Part shown: one piece after another, positions 4,834 through 5,049 of the stretch
Numbering within the stretch: the first letter of the stretch is position 1
How the letters are laid out: each line of letters begins with the position of its first letter
Source of the DNA: Polyangiaceae bacterium
Lineage (GTDB): Bacteria; Myxococcota_A; Polyangia; Polyangiales; Polyangiaceae
DNA: 5,049 bases
Direction: 5' to 3'
Assembly (NCBI GenBank): GCA_022447485.1
Contig: JAKVCH010000269.1
Location: 1 to 5,049, forward strand
Translations under genes and position numbers: made by a program
The notes under the pieces: generated by a model
Seen by the model: the letters and a program-made list of their open reading frames with translations, nothing else
Database searches by the model: none
Told to the model about the DNA's origin: nothing

Positions 4834-5049
4834 ATGTACTCTTTGGCCGGAAAGACCGTCCTCGTTACCGGAGGAACCGGATCCTTTGGAAAGACATTCA
4901 TTCGACGACTACTTAAGGCAGAGAAAGACCTGCGTAAGGTCGTTGTCTTTTCGAGAGATGAATTAAAACAATTTGAGATGGCTCAAGAGCCTGAGTTTCA
5001 AGACCCGCGGGTGCGATTCTTTATCGGAGATATTCGAGATCGACAACGA
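4834..5049 (+). CDS. pseB: UDP-N-acetylglucosamine 4,6-dehydratase (inverting), PseB-like, N-terminal part
   Basis: The first 72 codons are present and the frame is open at the right edge. After a short lead, KTVLVTGGTGSFGK (7-20) gives the NADP-binding Rossmann loop. VVVFSRDELKQFEMAQ (36-51) and RFFIGDIRDRQR (61-72) follow. The GGTGSFG plus SRDELKQFEM pair is the hallmark of PseB/FlaA1-type enzymes. They remove water across C4-C6 of UDP-GlcNAc and invert C5, giving the 4-keto-6-deoxy-L-sugar that starts pseudaminic acid synthesis in flagellin or surface-glycan pathways. The catalytic residues lie beyond the window, and relatives such as CapE/WbjB start other 6-deoxy-amino sugars, so the end product is not certain. 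No Shine-Dalgarno precedes the ATG at 4834; TTG at codon 4 is a weaker alternative. It is divergent from the galE operon and may begin a separate plus-strand unit. Confidence 0.88.
   Translation, partial: MYSLAGKTVLVTGGTGSFGKTFIRRLLKAEKDLRKVVVFSRDELKQFEMAQEPEFQDPRVRFFIGDIRDRQR

Noticed and set aside
1..5049. CRISPR arrays, insertion sequences, tRNA genes, attachment sites
   Set aside because: I saw no regularly spaced repeats, terminal inverted repeats, transposase motifs or cloverleaf-like sequences anywhere in the window.

Overview
The window is a piece of a surface-polysaccharide locus: lipopolysaccharide O-antigen, capsule, or protein glycosylation. The set of a polyprenyl-phosphate glycosyltransferase tail, GalE, a diamino-sugar module and a PseB start fits a Gram-negative bacterium of middling GC (roughly 50-55 % by eye). 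Nothing here fixes the genus. There are no mobile elements, tRNAs, rRNAs or CRISPR arrays.

Layout. On the plus strand, 1-242 is the 3' end of a GtrB/ArnC-like family 2 glycosyltransferase. It is followed 8 nt later by a small membrane-anchored protein with a PD-(D/E)XK nuclease-like domain (251-727). A perfect 11-bp hairpin followed by a short T tract lies inside the last codons of that gene (679-715), ahead of its stop codon. The stop codon at 725-727 overlaps the stop of the convergent minus-strand operon.

The minus-strand operon runs from 4655 down to 724: galE (UDP-hexose 4-epimerase), a DegT/DnrJ/EryC1/StrS aminotransferase, a Gfo/Idh/MocA sugar-nucleotide 3-dehydrogenase, and a left-handed beta-helix N-acetyltransferase with a zinc-ribbon tail. 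The aminotransferase and dehydrogenase overlap as ATGA. The other two junctions are gaps of 60 and 51 nt. A 178-bp intergenic region (4656-4833) separates galE from a divergent plus-strand gene. That gene begins with an unmistakable PseB-type UDP-GlcNAc 4,6-dehydratase N-terminus and runs off the right edge.

How they work together (inference). The dehydrogenase, aminotransferase and acetyltransferase form the oxidise, transaminate, acetylate series that turns a UDP-GlcNAc-type sugar into a 2,3-diacetamido-2,3-dideoxy sugar. This follows the logic of WbpB/WbpE/WbpD, WlbA/C/B and GnnA/GnnB. No UDP-GlcNAc 6-dehydrogenase is visible, so the product could be the glucuronate or the neutral glucose form. 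GalE carries cysteine at the position that admits N-acetylhexosamines in other epimerases, so it may supply UDP-GalNAc as well as UDP-Gal. PseB would start pseudaminic acid or another 6-deoxy-amino sugar.

The most unusual observations are the in-gene terminator-like hairpin of the nuclease-like gene, the nuclease-like protein itself, the charged insertion in the aminotransferase, and two 5' signals: a Shine-Dalgarno only 1 nt from a GTG start, and a hairpin abutting the acetyltransferase ribosome binding site.
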